Position numbers and translations under genes: made by a program
Notes under the pieces: generated by a model
What the model was told of the DNA's origin: nothing
What the model saw: the letters and a program-made list of their open reading frames with translations, nothing else
Databases searched by the model: none
From: Flammeovirgaceae bacterium
GTDB taxonomy: Bacteria; Bacteroidota; Bacteroidia; Cytophagales; Cyclobacteriaceae
Direction of reading: 5' to 3'
Length of the DNA: 35,611 nucleotides
Assembly: GCA_023251155.1 (NCBI GenBank)
Contig: JAHEZH010000050.1
Location: 1 to 35,611, forward strand
In this document: one piece after another, positions 6,953-14,813 of the stretch
How positions within the stretch are numbered: the first letter of the stretch is position 1
Layout of the letters: the number at the start of each line of letters is the position of its first letter

Positions 6953-7283
6953 CCTGGAGTCGGTGGAGCAGTTGGCAGAGGTGCAGCAGCAGTCAAAAGA
7001 GCATCCCGTGTTGATTTTCAAACACAGCACACGTTGCTCCATCAGCCGCACCGCACTGGACCGGCTGGAAAGAAACTGGAACAGCGAAGAAGCAAAAAAT
7101 ATCCAACCTTACTTTCTTGACCTGATCGCTCACCGCGATGTATCCAATACTATAGCGACTACCTTTCAGGTACAACACGAATCGCCACAAGTACTGATCA
7201 TCGAAAATGGCCAGTCGGTCTATGATAAATCACACCTGGAGATTGATTTCAAATCGATCAAGTCGTTTGTAGCAAGCCATTAA
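6927..7283 (+). CDS. ytxJ: Bacillithiol system redox-active protein YtxJ
   Basis: The protein has 118 residues from the ATG at 6927. Upstream in-frame codons exist but encode sequence unlike the family. It is a small thioredoxin-fold protein of the YtxJ (DUF2847) family with a monothiol active site in the conserved segment FKHSTRCSIS. Later segments PYFLDLIAHRDVSN, HESPQVLII and SHLEID match the family well. In bacillithiol-producing bacteria, YtxJ is proposed to act as a monothiol bacilliredoxin that reverses protein S-bacillithiolation. Its start lies 26 bases inside the preceding repeat-protein gene, so expression may be coupled. No bshA, bshB or bshC gene is visible in the window. Confidence 0.92.
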   Translation: MSQKLKWNNLESVEQLAEVQQQSKEHPVLIFKHSTRCSISRTALDRLERNWNSEEAKNIQPYFLDLIAHRDVSNTIATTFQVQHESPQVLIIENGQSVYDKSHLEIDFKSIKSFVASH

Positions 7284-7299
7284 TCACCCCGTCACTGGC

Positions 7300-7316
7300 A
7301 GGCACGAAGCAGTCTG
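7300..7316 (-). repeat. Dispersed intergenic repeat, copy 2
   Basis: The reverse complement is CAGACTGCTTCGTGCCT, matching the copy at 3756-3772 at 16 of 17 positions. It sits between the convergent ytxJ and OsmC genes. Confidence 0.5.
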
Positions 7317-7388
7317 ATGTCCGATAGCTTTGTCCTGGTATAAAAGTCAGGTCTTCGGCTGAAATAAATTGCTGCTTCGAATATGACA

Positions 7389-7793
7389 TTACCAATTAAA
7401 TACAATCGTCTGTGTCAGGCCTTCTGCCAGGCTCAACGCTACCGGGCAGGTGCGGCCGGCACGTTCCAGCTTTAGTTTTTGAACATCAGTGGCCTTGAGG
7501 TCGGGGTGGGTAAAGGTGATCTGTATTTCGGCAATCTTGCGCGGGTTGGCGGCCATGATCTTCACAATATCTGATTTTAATCCTGTCAGGTCGATGCCCT
7601 CTTTTTCTGCCGCCATGGCCATAATCGTCATCATGCAACTGCTGAGGGCAGCGCAAACGAGATCGGTAGGGCTAAATGCCTCACCCTTACCGTTGTTATC
7701 GGGCGGAGCATCCGTAATAATAACATTGCCGGATTTAAGGTGAGTGTCCTGGGTGCGAAGTCCGCCGGAATAATATCCTGTCATGGATGCCAT
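7389..7793 (-). CDS. OsmC family peroxiredoxin-like protein
   Basis: The protein has 134 residues. It carries the OsmC/Ohr fold signature: an N-terminal strand region, GEAFSPTDLVCAALSSCMMT containing the first Cys, and RTCPVALSL containing the second. The two cysteines are the thiol pair that reduces organic hydroperoxides in the family. The length and the form of the motif fit the OsmC-like/YhfA group rather than classical Ohr. It is cytoplasmic (no signal) and convergent with ytxJ, and with the nearby SOD it forms part of a redox-defence neighbourhood. Confidence 0.92.
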   Translation of the reverse strand: MASMTGYYSGGLRTQDTHLKSGNVIITDAPPDNNGKGEAFSPTDLVCAALSSCMMTIMAMAAEKEGIDLTGLKSDIVKIMAANPRKIAEIQITFTHPDLKATDVQKLKLERAGRTCPVALSLAEGLTQTIVFNW

Positions 7794-7862
7794 AATCTTT
7801 TGTGTTGTTTTTGCGTTTACTATCGATCTAAAACTTAAATTTATCCTAAAGATTTTGCAGGG

Positions 7863-8603
7863 ATGGCTTTTTCGAAGAAATTATCAGCATTAGTTTTATT
7901 TAATCTGGCAATCGGCCTGGCGCTCAGCGCACAGACGCAGGACAGCTATGATTATAACTCCGAGTTTACCTGGGGGATTAACAAAAATACTTCAGGCGGA
8001 TTGATTGCCGGTCTCAATTTCAAGAAAGGCCGGAAGCTAAGTGATAATGTTGTGGAAACATTCGGGCTGGAGATTGTAAGTGTAAAGCACCCGCAGGAAG
8101 TACGCAGAAGCTCTAACTCTACCGGCAACTTTTTCATCTATGGCAAGAGCAATTACCTGTATGCCTTCCGCTTTCAATACGGCCGGGATTTTATTCTTTT
8201 CAAGAAAGCACCGCAGCAGGGAGTAGAAATCAAATTAGTTACCGCCATTGGCCCTACCTTGGGTATTGTGGCTCCTTATTATATTGAGCGCTCGGTAGAC
8301 AATAGCTTGTTCAACACGGTGCATGAGCAATACGATCCGAACAATCCCAATCACTCTTACGGTAATATTTTAGGAACAGGCAGTTTGTTTGAAGGATTAT
8401 TCCAATCCAAAATTCAACCCGGAGCCAATGCTAAAGTGGGCTTCAACTTTGAGTTAGGCACTATCAAGAGCCAGGTCACTGGTTTTGAGGTGGGGTTCCT
8501 GGTGGATTCTTATCTGAAAAAAGTAATGATCATGCCCAGCACGTATAACCGGGCCGTGTATCCTACCTTATATTTCATTCTCTTCTACGGAAATCGTAAG
8601 TAG
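7863..8603 (+). CDS. Putative outer-membrane beta-barrel protein, unknown family
   Basis: The protein has 246 residues with a signal peptide (KKLSALVLFNLAIGLALSAQ, cleavage after about residue 22). The mature protein is rich in alternating aromatic and polar residues with regular strands (GGLIAGLNFKKGRKL, YLYAFRFQYGRDFILF, YPTLYFILFYGNRK at the very end), as expected of a small outer-membrane barrel. The sequence ends in a strand with aromatic residues close to the C-terminus. No catalytic motif is visible and I do not recognise the family. A similar layout is seen in unnamed Cytophagales outer-membrane proteins. It is transcribed divergently from OsmC. Confidence 0.8.
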   Translation: MAFSKKLSALVLFNLAIGLALSAQTQDSYDYNSEFTWGINKNTSGGLIAGLNFKKGRKLSDNVVETFGLEIVSVKHPQEVRRSSNSTGNFFIYGKSNYLYAFRFQYGRDFILFKKAPQQGVEIKLVTAIGPTLGIVAPYYIERSVDNSLFNTVHEQYDPNNPNHSYGNILGTGSLFEGLFQSKIQPGANAKVGFNFELGTIKSQVTGFEVGFLVDSYLKKVMIMPSTYNRAVYPTLYFILFYGNRK

Positions 8604-8807
8604 CATTTTCGAATTTTAAAACTCATTAAGTTATTGAGTTCAATATCGTGCAGTGTGGGCTTGATTAACATCTAAGTATAATCCCAGACAGTAGTGCTAC
8701 CAGGTGATCTATGAAATGCGCCCGTGCCATCGTGCACCCCATGCTACTCCTTTACTGATTCAACAGTCGGGGTATGTGAATTCAATTGAATTTTTGAATT
8801 GCTTTAT

Positions 8808-10025
8808 TCACCTGGGATGAATGAAGAACCCAAGTAACAACCCAACTCCAATAATACACCATGTGGGCAAGCGTGTAAATGCCTGCAGGCAGAAGGTGCC
8901 AATCATGAAACTGAAATTCATCACGGAGTTTTCGAGCGGTTGAAACAACAGCAATGCTGCGGCCGCTACTAATCCTGCATTGGCAGCATGAATACCTTCG
9001 AGTGATGCGCGGATAGGTCTGTATTTTTTCAATCCTTCCCACATGCGGATGATAAAGAAAATGAGAAACGTACCCGGCAAAAATATGCCTGCGGCCGACA
9101 TGATGGCTCCTACAATCTCACCGGTGATACCATATTCACGCATGGATAGTGCACCGATGTAGGCACTGAATGAAAACACTGGCCCGGGAACAGATTGTGC
9201 CAATGCATAGCCGGAAAGAAACTCGGTGTCGGTCAGGTATTCAATACCTAATTTGTTCGGGGCATATTGTACAAACTCCGTGTATAGCATGGGCGTAAGT
9301 ACCTGCCCGCCACCAAATACGAGGCTGCCATTTCGGTAGAAGTTCTCGAACAAACGAATAGGCAGGGTAACCGGCGGAATGCTCTTGGTAGCCCACCCCA
9401 CCAACCATACAAAAATGAGTACACCTCCCCACAGTAAGAAATTGGCCCACGACACCTCTATCTTTTTCTTCTCTTCTTTGGGATGTGCTTTGTATTTGAA
9501 GGCGGTAATGGCTCCGGCTATTAATAAGGTGATCGGGAATACATACGGTGTCTGAATAAAATAGGAAGCGAGCCCCGCAGCAATCATGAGCACAACGCCC
9601 GTCTTGGTGGTTACGGTTTTTAAACTGATGGAGTAAGCGGCAAAAGCCACAAAGCCTACCGCCATCGGCAAGATGAATCGTGTAAACTCTAATGAAATAT
9701 TTTTTGATTCGAAATTACTGAGGATCACCGCAGCGGTGGTCATGATGATGACCGATGGCAACATCCAGATGAGCAGCGTGAGGTAAGCCAGGTTAGGCCC
9801 ACCCAGTTTATAGCCGACAGCCGTTAAGGTTTGTGTGGAAGTAGGGCCGGGCAATACCTGGCCCAAGGCATTGAGTTCAAGCAGTTCATCCTCGTGGAGG
9901 TAGCCTCTCTTCGTGACCAGCAGATTCTGAAAATGCGCAATGTGCGCCTGTGGCCCGCCAAAGCAGGTGAGCGAAAGAAGTGCTACATCTTTAAGAAAAG
10001 CAATATAACGAACCGGCTGGGTCAA
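8808..10025 (-). CDS. chrA: Chromate transporter (CHR family, long-chain type)
   Basis: The protein has 405 residues and two homologous halves, typical of long-chain CHR proteins. The N-terminal half contains FGGPQAHIAHF and GQVLPGPTSTQ. The C-terminal half repeats the pattern as FGGGQVLTPML and AQSVPGPVFSF. There are about ten hydrophobic segments and a charged cytoplasmic loop (HPKEEKKKIEV) between the halves. ChrA proteins export chromate, and some homologues may carry sulfate or other oxyanions. Its ATG is 6 bases from the stop of the preceding 2-oxoglutarate oxygenase gene on the same strand, so the two form an operon with ChrA second. Confidence 0.93.
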   Translation of the reverse strand: MTQPVRYIAFLKDVALLSLTCFGGPQAHIAHFQNLLVTKRGYLHEDELLELNALGQVLPGPTSTQTLTAVGYKLGGPNLAYLTLLIWMLPSVIIMTTAAVILSNFESKNISLEFTRFILPMAVGFVAFAAYSISLKTVTTKTGVVLMIAAGLASYFIQTPYVFPITLLIAGAITAFKYKAHPKEEKKKIEVSWANFLLWGGVLIFVWLVGWATKSIPPVTLPIRLFENFYRNGSLVFGGGQVLTPMLYTEFVQYAPNKLGIEYLTDTEFLSGYALAQSVPGPVFSFSAYIGALSMREYGITGEIVGAIMSAAGIFLPGTFLIFFIIRMWEGLKKYRPIRASLEGIHAANAGLVAAAALLLFQPLENSVMNFSFMIGTFCLQAFTRLPTWCIIGVGLLLGFFIHPR

Positions 10026-10031
10026 CCGCTT

Positions 10032-11015
10032 TTACTTTTTCAACCCGATTTCTCTGAGTCGTTGATTCAGGAATTCTCCGGCCGTGATATCGGGCCATAG
10101 TTTGGGATGCTGATCATCCACACAACTTGCCAGTGAGGCCAGGCTCGTTTCGCTGCGCGGATGCATAAAGAACGGAATGGAATACCGCGGTGTGTTCATC
10201 AGCTCGCGCGGAGGATTGACCACACGGTGTATGGTTGACTTCAGTTTTTTGTTAGTGAGCCGTTCCAGCATATCCCCTACATTCACCACCAGCTGATCGG
10301 GCAGTGCGGTAATGGCAATCCACTTTCCATCTCTGCGCAGTACCTGCAGGCCATCGGCACTTGCTCCCATTAGCAGGGTAATCAAATTGATATCGCCATG
10401 CTCGGCAGCACGTACAGCATCAGCAGGCACGGCATCAGGATTTTCAATGGGAAAGTAATGGATAGGGCGGAGGATACTGTTGCCATGCCTTACTTTGGCA
10501 TCGAAGTAATCTTCGGGCAGGTTCAGATACAAGGCGATAGCGCGCAGCATCTGCACACCGGTTTTCTCCAGACGTTTATATACATCCAGCCCAATTGCTT
10601 CAAACTCAGGAACTTCTTTGGGCCACACATTTTGCGGATATTCTTTTTTGATGGGATCATCATCTTCCACCTCCTGGCCTACATGATAGAACTCTTTCAG
10701 GTCACCGGTATTACGACCTTTGGCATGCTCTTTCCCTTTGCCGATGTATCCGCGCTGGCCAGCCAGGCCGGGTATTTCATACTGTTGCTTTACTTCATCG
10801 GGCTTGGCGAAAAACGTTTTGATAACCTCGTAGAGCCTAGCCGAGAGATCATCGGTAAGATAATGGTTACGAATGGCAACGAAGCCAATATTATGGTACG
10901 CTTCGCCCAGGTCGGCAACAAATTTTTTCTTTTTCTGCGGATCGCCCGAAGTAAAATCAGCGAGGTCCAGCGAAGGTATTGTATCGTATAAAATTTCGCT
11001 CATACCATTCATCAT
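10032..11015 (-). CDS. Isopenicillin N synthase-like 2-oxoglutarate/Fe(II) dioxygenase
   Basis: The protein has 327 residues. The N-terminal DIOX_N domain (IPSLDLADF, NIGFVAIRNH) is followed by the jelly-roll 2OG-Fe(II) domain. The iron ligands are visible: HGD at about 206-208 and the distal His in STIHRV at about 263. The 2-oxoglutarate-binding Arg-x-Ser is in RYSIPFF (277-279). Members oxidise small molecules (for example 1-aminocyclopropane carboxylate, peptides or flavonoids). Bacterial housekeeping-context homologues are mostly uncharacterised. Three nearby ATG codons (11015, 11012, 11003) make the exact start uncertain, and MSEILYD at 11003 is as plausible as the first. It is the first gene of a pair with chrA. 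Confidence 0.9.
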   Translation of the reverse strand: MMNGMSEILYDTIPSLDLADFTSGDPQKKKKFVADLGEAYHNIGFVAIRNHYLTDDLSARLYEVIKTFFAKPDEVKQQYEIPGLAGQRGYIGKGKEHAKGRNTGDLKEFYHVGQEVEDDDPIKKEYPQNVWPKEVPEFEAIGLDVYKRLEKTGVQMLRAIALYLNLPEDYFDAKVRHGNSILRPIHYFPIENPDAVPADAVRAAEHGDINLITLLMGASADGLQVLRRDGKWIAITALPDQLVVNVGDMLERLTNKKLKSTIHRVVNPPRELMNTPRYSIPFFMHPRSETSLASLASCVDDQHPKLWPDITAGEFLNQRLREIGLKK

Positions 11016-11110
11016 TAGGTTATTCGCAAGCTAATTAATTTTAGGTAAATTTACTTTCATTGAGCAGTTGGCCCGTGAATTGTCTGGTTCTCATGTATAA
11101 ATCACTCATT

Positions 11111-11857
11111 ATGAAAAATATCACCCGAAGAAATTTCTTTAACAATGCTATCAAAGCTACCGTGGCCGGATCGGTGGCTATCCCGTATTTATTCAATGGT
11201 GTTAAAGCCATGGCACAAGGCAGCACTGAGGAGTTGCTGTCGTCTTCTGCTTCTGCATTGCAGTTTTCACAGATAAAGCTGCCCTATGATTATGCTGCGC
11301 TGGAGCCCAACATTGATGCAACCACCATGGACATTCATTACAACAAGCACCATGCGGCCTACATCAAAAATGTAAACGAAGCCATTGCTGCTGAAAACAT
11401 TTCCTTTGCTACCGAGAAAGAATTTTTTGCCAATGCTTCCAAGCTATCGGCCAAGGCACGCAACAATGGAGGAGGTGCATGGAATCATAACTTCTTCTGG
11501 CAGTGCATGATGCCCAATGCAGGCGGCACACCTTACGGCAAAATCGTATCTGCCCTGGACGGTGCTTTTGGTTCCGTTCCCAAATTCAAAGAAGCATTTA
11601 CCACTGCAGCCATGACGCGCTTTGGTTCCGGATGGGCATGGCTGGTGAAAGATGCATCGGGCAAACTGGTGGTGACCTCCACACCCAATCAGGATAATCC
11701 GTTGATGGATACGGCCGAAGTAAAAGGTACTCCTATACTTGCCCTGGATGTATGGGAACATGCCTACTACCTGAAATATCAAAACAAAAGAAACGAATAC
11801 GTAGCCAACTGGTTCAACACCATAAACTGGGAGGAAGTGGCAAAGCGACTTGCTTAA
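11111..11857 (+). CDS. sodA: Superoxide dismutase (Fe/Mn family) with Tat signal
   Basis: The protein has 248 residues from the ATG at 11111. An upstream in-frame extension lacks signal character. Residues 5-10 (TRRNFF) form a twin-arginine motif, followed by a hydrophobic stretch and MAQG, indicating Tat export. Metal ligands are visible: His76 (MDIHYNKHH), His126 (WNHNFFW), Asp213 and His217 (DVWEHAYY). The second-sphere Gln lies in NQDNPLM (194) while the position used by Fe-enzymes is Gly, an arrangement typical of Mn-SOD, so Mn or cambialistic use is inferred. It converts superoxide to peroxide and oxygen, probably in the periplasm or envelope. Confidence 0.93.
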   Translation: MKNITRRNFFNNAIKATVAGSVAIPYLFNGVKAMAQGSTEELLSSSASALQFSQIKLPYDYAALEPNIDATTMDIHYNKHHAAYIKNVNEAIAAENISFATEKEFFANASKLSAKARNNGGGAWNHNFFWQCMMPNAGGTPYGKIVSALDGAFGSVPKFKEAFTTAAMTRFGSGWAWLVKDASGKLVVTSTPNQDNPLMDTAEVKGTPILALDVWEHAYYLKYQNKRNEYVANWFNTINWEEVAKRLA

Positions 11858-11924
11858 TGAGTCGTGGAATAGCCGGAAGATCACTACGGTTTTCATTCGG
11901 GTATTCTTGCTTTCGAAAGTGGAT

Positions 11925-11969
11925 AAAATGCAATTGACAAAGTAACCATTACTTCGTCCATTGCATTTT
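11925..11969 (+). terminator. Long hairpin after SOD, probable terminator
   Basis: Two 21-base arms (11925-11945 and 11949-11969) pair at 19 of 21 positions around a 3-base loop (CCA). The outer ten bases (AAAATGCAAT with its complement) are perfect. The stem has flanking A and T tracts, so it could terminate in either direction. It lies 68 bases after the SOD stop and 36 before the VanZ-like start. Confidence 0.65.
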
Positions 11970-12005
11970 AGTTTGTGCACTCCTCATCACCGACAGTCGT
12001 TTTTT

Positions 12006-12356
12006 ATGAAGTACCTCTATACTCTTCTTGTCTCTCTGCTGATTATTATCGCCGTATTAATACCTGGTCCCCATCTTCCGGATGTGAATATCGTTGGGTT
12101 TGATAAAGTAGTACACATCGGTATGTTTGGTGCCTGGGCCATGGCGGTGTATTATGATTTCAGTATTCGCAGCACGCGACACCTATGGGCAATGGTAGCA
12201 GGTCTGGCGTTCTCCGTATTTACTGAAATCGTCCAGATTTTTATTGAAGGCCGCACGTTCGATTGGTCGGACATGGTGGCCGATGCCATTGGTTTGATTC
12301 TCGGGCTTACTATTGGTGCTTGGATGTTAAGAAAGCTGTTTCGCCTGAAAGACTAA
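12006..12356 (+). CDS. VanZ-like family membrane protein
   Basis: The protein has 116 residues from the ATG at 12006. The longer in-frame start overlaps the preceding hairpin and adds non-hydrophobic sequence. It has four membrane segments. The family signature is present: DKVVHIGMFG in the first half and EIVQIFIEGRTFDWSDMVAD followed by AIG in the second. Members are small polytopic proteins of unknown biochemical role. The name comes from a teicoplanin-resistance accessory gene, but homologues are common in non-resistant bacteria. No van genes are present here, so an antibiotic-resistance role should not be assumed. Confidence 0.9.
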   Translation: MKYLYTLLVSLLIIIAVLIPGPHLPDVNIVGFDKVVHIGMFGAWAMAVYYDFSIRSTRHLWAMVAGLAFSVFTEIVQIFIEGRTFDWSDMVADAIGLILGLTIGAWMLRKLFRLKD

Positions 12357-12436
12357 GTGCGGTGCGGAATACCGGCCACCGGGCATGATCATGCATCTGA
12401 AATCACTATTCACCCATTCATTCTCAATACCTTGAT

Positions 12437-13693
12437 TTAAGGTTTTCCCAACTCCGGAGTCTTCACCTTCAGCATCCACTTCATCAATGGACCGCTGCTC
12501 ATGCTGGTTACTAATGCCATAATCACCAACGACACGAAAATCTTTTCGTTAATGATTCCATTCTCCAGCGCTACGATGCCGAGAATGATTTCCATGGCGC
12601 CACGTGCATTCATGCCAAAGCCAGCCGCCAGTGATTCTCTCCACGTAAATCCGCCACCCAGCCGCGTACCTAATCCGCTGCCAATAATTTTTCCCGCAAA
12701 GGCAATAACGATAATAATAGTCGTGAGTGCCAGATCGAAGTTGGTGGCAAAGTTTACACGCAAGCCAATCGATACAAAAAACAACGGGGCAAATATGTTG
12801 TTGATAAACTGATGCACAATTTCTTTCGCTCGTTCAGAGAAATGTTCGGAATCACCCAGCGACACACCGATGATGAACGCACCGAAGATGGCGTGTATAC
12901 CAATGTATTCGGTAAAGGCTGCACCCATAAAGCAGAGTGCCAGCGACAAGGAAAGGATACCTCCCGGCCAGGCTAATTTTTTATTCACCCACGGCAATAC
13001 GCGGTTAAAAACATTTCGCCCAATGGTGAGCATGATTACAGTAAAGCCAATAGTGAGTGATAATGTACTGATGAATGACATTGATCCGCCCTTTCCAATC
13101 ATCCCCAGAATCACCGAGAAAATCAGCCACCCGATGACATCATCGACCATGGCAGAAGCAACGACCAGTAACCCCATGCGTGATTTGAACAACCCAATAT
13201 CCATCAGTATGCGCACAATGACAGGCAAGGCCGATATGGCCATAGCGGTACCCATAAATAAAGAGAAGATAAAATGCTGTTTCAGATCAACGATGCCAAA
13301 GAAATCGGGGAAGAAATAAGGTAGTGTGAACCCGAAGATGAAAGGAACCACCAGGCCCAGTAAACTGGTCAGTATCGATTGCCGGCCCTGTTGCCATACG
13401 ATGCGCAGATCTACCTCCAGCCCGGCAATAAAGAGCAACATCACTACCGACAGTTGCACTAACCCTGCCAGCACAACACCTGATGTATTGCCTACCGGGA
13501 AAAGAAACTGAAACCAATCGGGTTGAATCATGCCCAGCACAGTTGGGCCAATGATGATGCCGGCAATCAGTTCGCCTACCACCGAAGGTTGTTTTAGTCG
13601 GCGTGCAATCTCTGCAAAGATGCGCCCCATCACCAGCATGATACTGATCTGAAGCAGCAACTGCACTACCTGGTCGTGCGAAAGCTTACCCAT
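12437..13693 (-). CDS. Cation:proton antiporter (CPA2 family), transport domain only
   Basis: The protein has 418 residues with about twelve hydrophobic segments. It fits the Na+(K+)/H+ exchanger fold. The start contains KQPSVVGELIAGIIIGP, and the core has the Asp pair in ASAMVDDVIGW, expected at the ion site of electrogenic CPA2 antiporters. It ends at the membrane domain with no RCK/TrkA-N nucleotide-binding domain, unlike KefB/KefC. Its start codon overlaps the stop of the upstream universal stress protein gene by 8 bases (ATGGGTAA), so the USP may replace the missing cytosolic regulatory domain. Ion specificity is not readable from sequence. Confidence 0.92.
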   Translation of the reverse strand: MGKLSHDQVVQLLLQISIMLVMGRIFAEIARRLKQPSVVGELIAGIIIGPTVLGMIQPDWFQFLFPVGNTSGVVLAGLVQLSVVMLLFIAGLEVDLRIVWQQGRQSILTSLLGLVVPFIFGFTLPYFFPDFFGIVDLKQHFIFSLFMGTAMAISALPVIVRILMDIGLFKSRMGLLVVASAMVDDVIGWLIFSVILGMIGKGGSMSFISTLSLTIGFTVIMLTIGRNVFNRVLPWVNKKLAWPGGILSLSLALCFMGAAFTEYIGIHAIFGAFIIGVSLGDSEHFSERAKEIVHQFINNIFAPLFFVSIGLRVNFATNFDLALTTIIIVIAFAGKIIGSGLGTRLGGGFTWRESLAAGFGMNARGAMEIILGIVALENGIINEKIFVSLVIMALVTSMSSGPLMKWMLKVKTPELGKP

Positions 13694-14552
13694 GAGTTAC
13701 CTCCTTTTTTTTCGGATGAACAACGAGCAGGTTGCAAGGCAGGTCAGCAAAAATATATTCGAGATCGTTAGGGAACACACGTGAGAAGAAAGAGGACTTG
13801 CGCTGTGGTGCATTGATGATGAGCAGGTCGGCTTGCTTGCGTTCGGCAAACTTGCTCAGCTCAAATCCGGATTTGCCCGATATGATCTTAATGTTCAGCT
13901 TGGGCTTGTCACCGGCAATGTGATGCAAAACAGCTTCTACTTTTTCAATTTCGTCTTTCACTAATTTGTGGCGTACCTCATCGTACTCTTCTTCGGAGCA
14001 ATCTTCATTGGCCACCATGGTAAGCCCGTATAACTTTAGCTCGCGCACGACATGCACCCAGTTGGATTGACTTTTATTGCCAATCAGGCAAGCCAGCGAA
14101 AGTGTTTCAGATAGCAGCGATCCGTCTTCGGCATTAACCACTACATTTTTAAACGCAATGGAATTGGAGGAAGGATTCTGAATCATCAGCACCGAGCATT
14201 TTGCTTCGCGCATGATTTTTCGTGCGATGGTACCGATGTAATACTGCACGAGGTTTTCACTCTTGAGGGCACCTGCTACGAGCAGGTCGGCTTTTTCATC
14301 CTGGCATATTTTCAGTATCCCTTTTGTCGGGTCGCCCGTTGCCCAGATGATTTTGATTGTTTCTTTTTCGATGCCTGCTTCTTTCAACAGTGTGCTCATC
14401 TTTTGCTCCTGCTCTGCACCGCGCGTACCCACATGAGCAATAACCAGTTGTGCATTGAAATAACGCGACAGCTGACTGCCGATGTGAACCATGGCCGATG
14501 CCGTAGGAGAGAAGGCGACAGCCAATACTATTTTTTCGAAAGAGGAAGTCAT
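13686..14552 (-). CDS. Universal stress protein, two tandem UspA domains
   Basis: The protein has 288 residues from the ATG at 14552 (MTSSFEKIVLAVAFSPTAS). A longer frame upstream encodes unlike sequence. The first UspA domain (about 1-145) contains KADLLVAGALKS and ends in KCSVLMIQNP. The second (about 150-288) contains KQADLLIINAPQRKSS and ends in PCNLLVVHP. The nucleotide-binding glycine loop is weak in both, so ATP binding is uncertain. The stop overlaps the antiporter start by 8 bases. In some lineages CPA2 antiporters carry C-terminal USP-like domains, so a regulatory role for this protein in ion exchange is a reasonable inference. Confidence 0.9.
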   Translation of the reverse strand: MTSSFEKIVLAVAFSPTASAMVHIGSQLSRYFNAQLVIAHVGTRGAEQEQKMSTLLKEAGIEKETIKIIWATGDPTKGILKICQDEKADLLVAGALKSENLVQYYIGTIARKIMREAKCSVLMIQNPSSNSIAFKNVVVNAEDGSLLSETLSLACLIGNKSQSNWVHVVRELKLYGLTMVANEDCSEEEYDEVRHKLVKDEIEKVEAVLHHIAGDKPKLNIKIISGKSGFELSKFAERKQADLLIINAPQRKSSFFSRVFPNDLEYIFADLPCNLLVVHPKKKEVTHG

Positions 14553-14813
14553 TGCAATTCGCTTGAAATTTAACAAAAGGCACGGGCTAATGAAATGAAC
14601 AATCCACATTCGTGCGTACTTAAATGAAATAGTCTTACGCGTTCATTTTGCGAGTAACCCTGCGATCATGTTGTTATTCTGAATGATTAAGAACCTTTTT
14701 ACTCCATATTTTTCCTTTTGCGGGGAAATCTTGCGTAGCTGATAGGTGCTGTCAAATCCCCTGATAGTCATGCCGTAACCGCTCTACTTTTACATCTCAA
14801 ATTGATTACGGGG

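Noticed and set aside
8776-8811. AT-rich nested palindromes near the chrA stop
   Set aside because: Arms are short (5-7 bases), AT-only and partly inside the coding end. Not convincing as a terminator.
12006-12356. Glycopeptide-resistance gene
   Set aside because: It matches the VanZ-like family, but no vanA-type ligase, dehydrogenase or regulator is nearby. The family is widespread outside resistance clusters.
12383-12394. Perfect 12-base palindrome GCATGATCATGC between the VanZ-like and antiporter genes
   Set aside because: It is too short, and without a loop it cannot form a terminator. Possible protein site, but with no further support.
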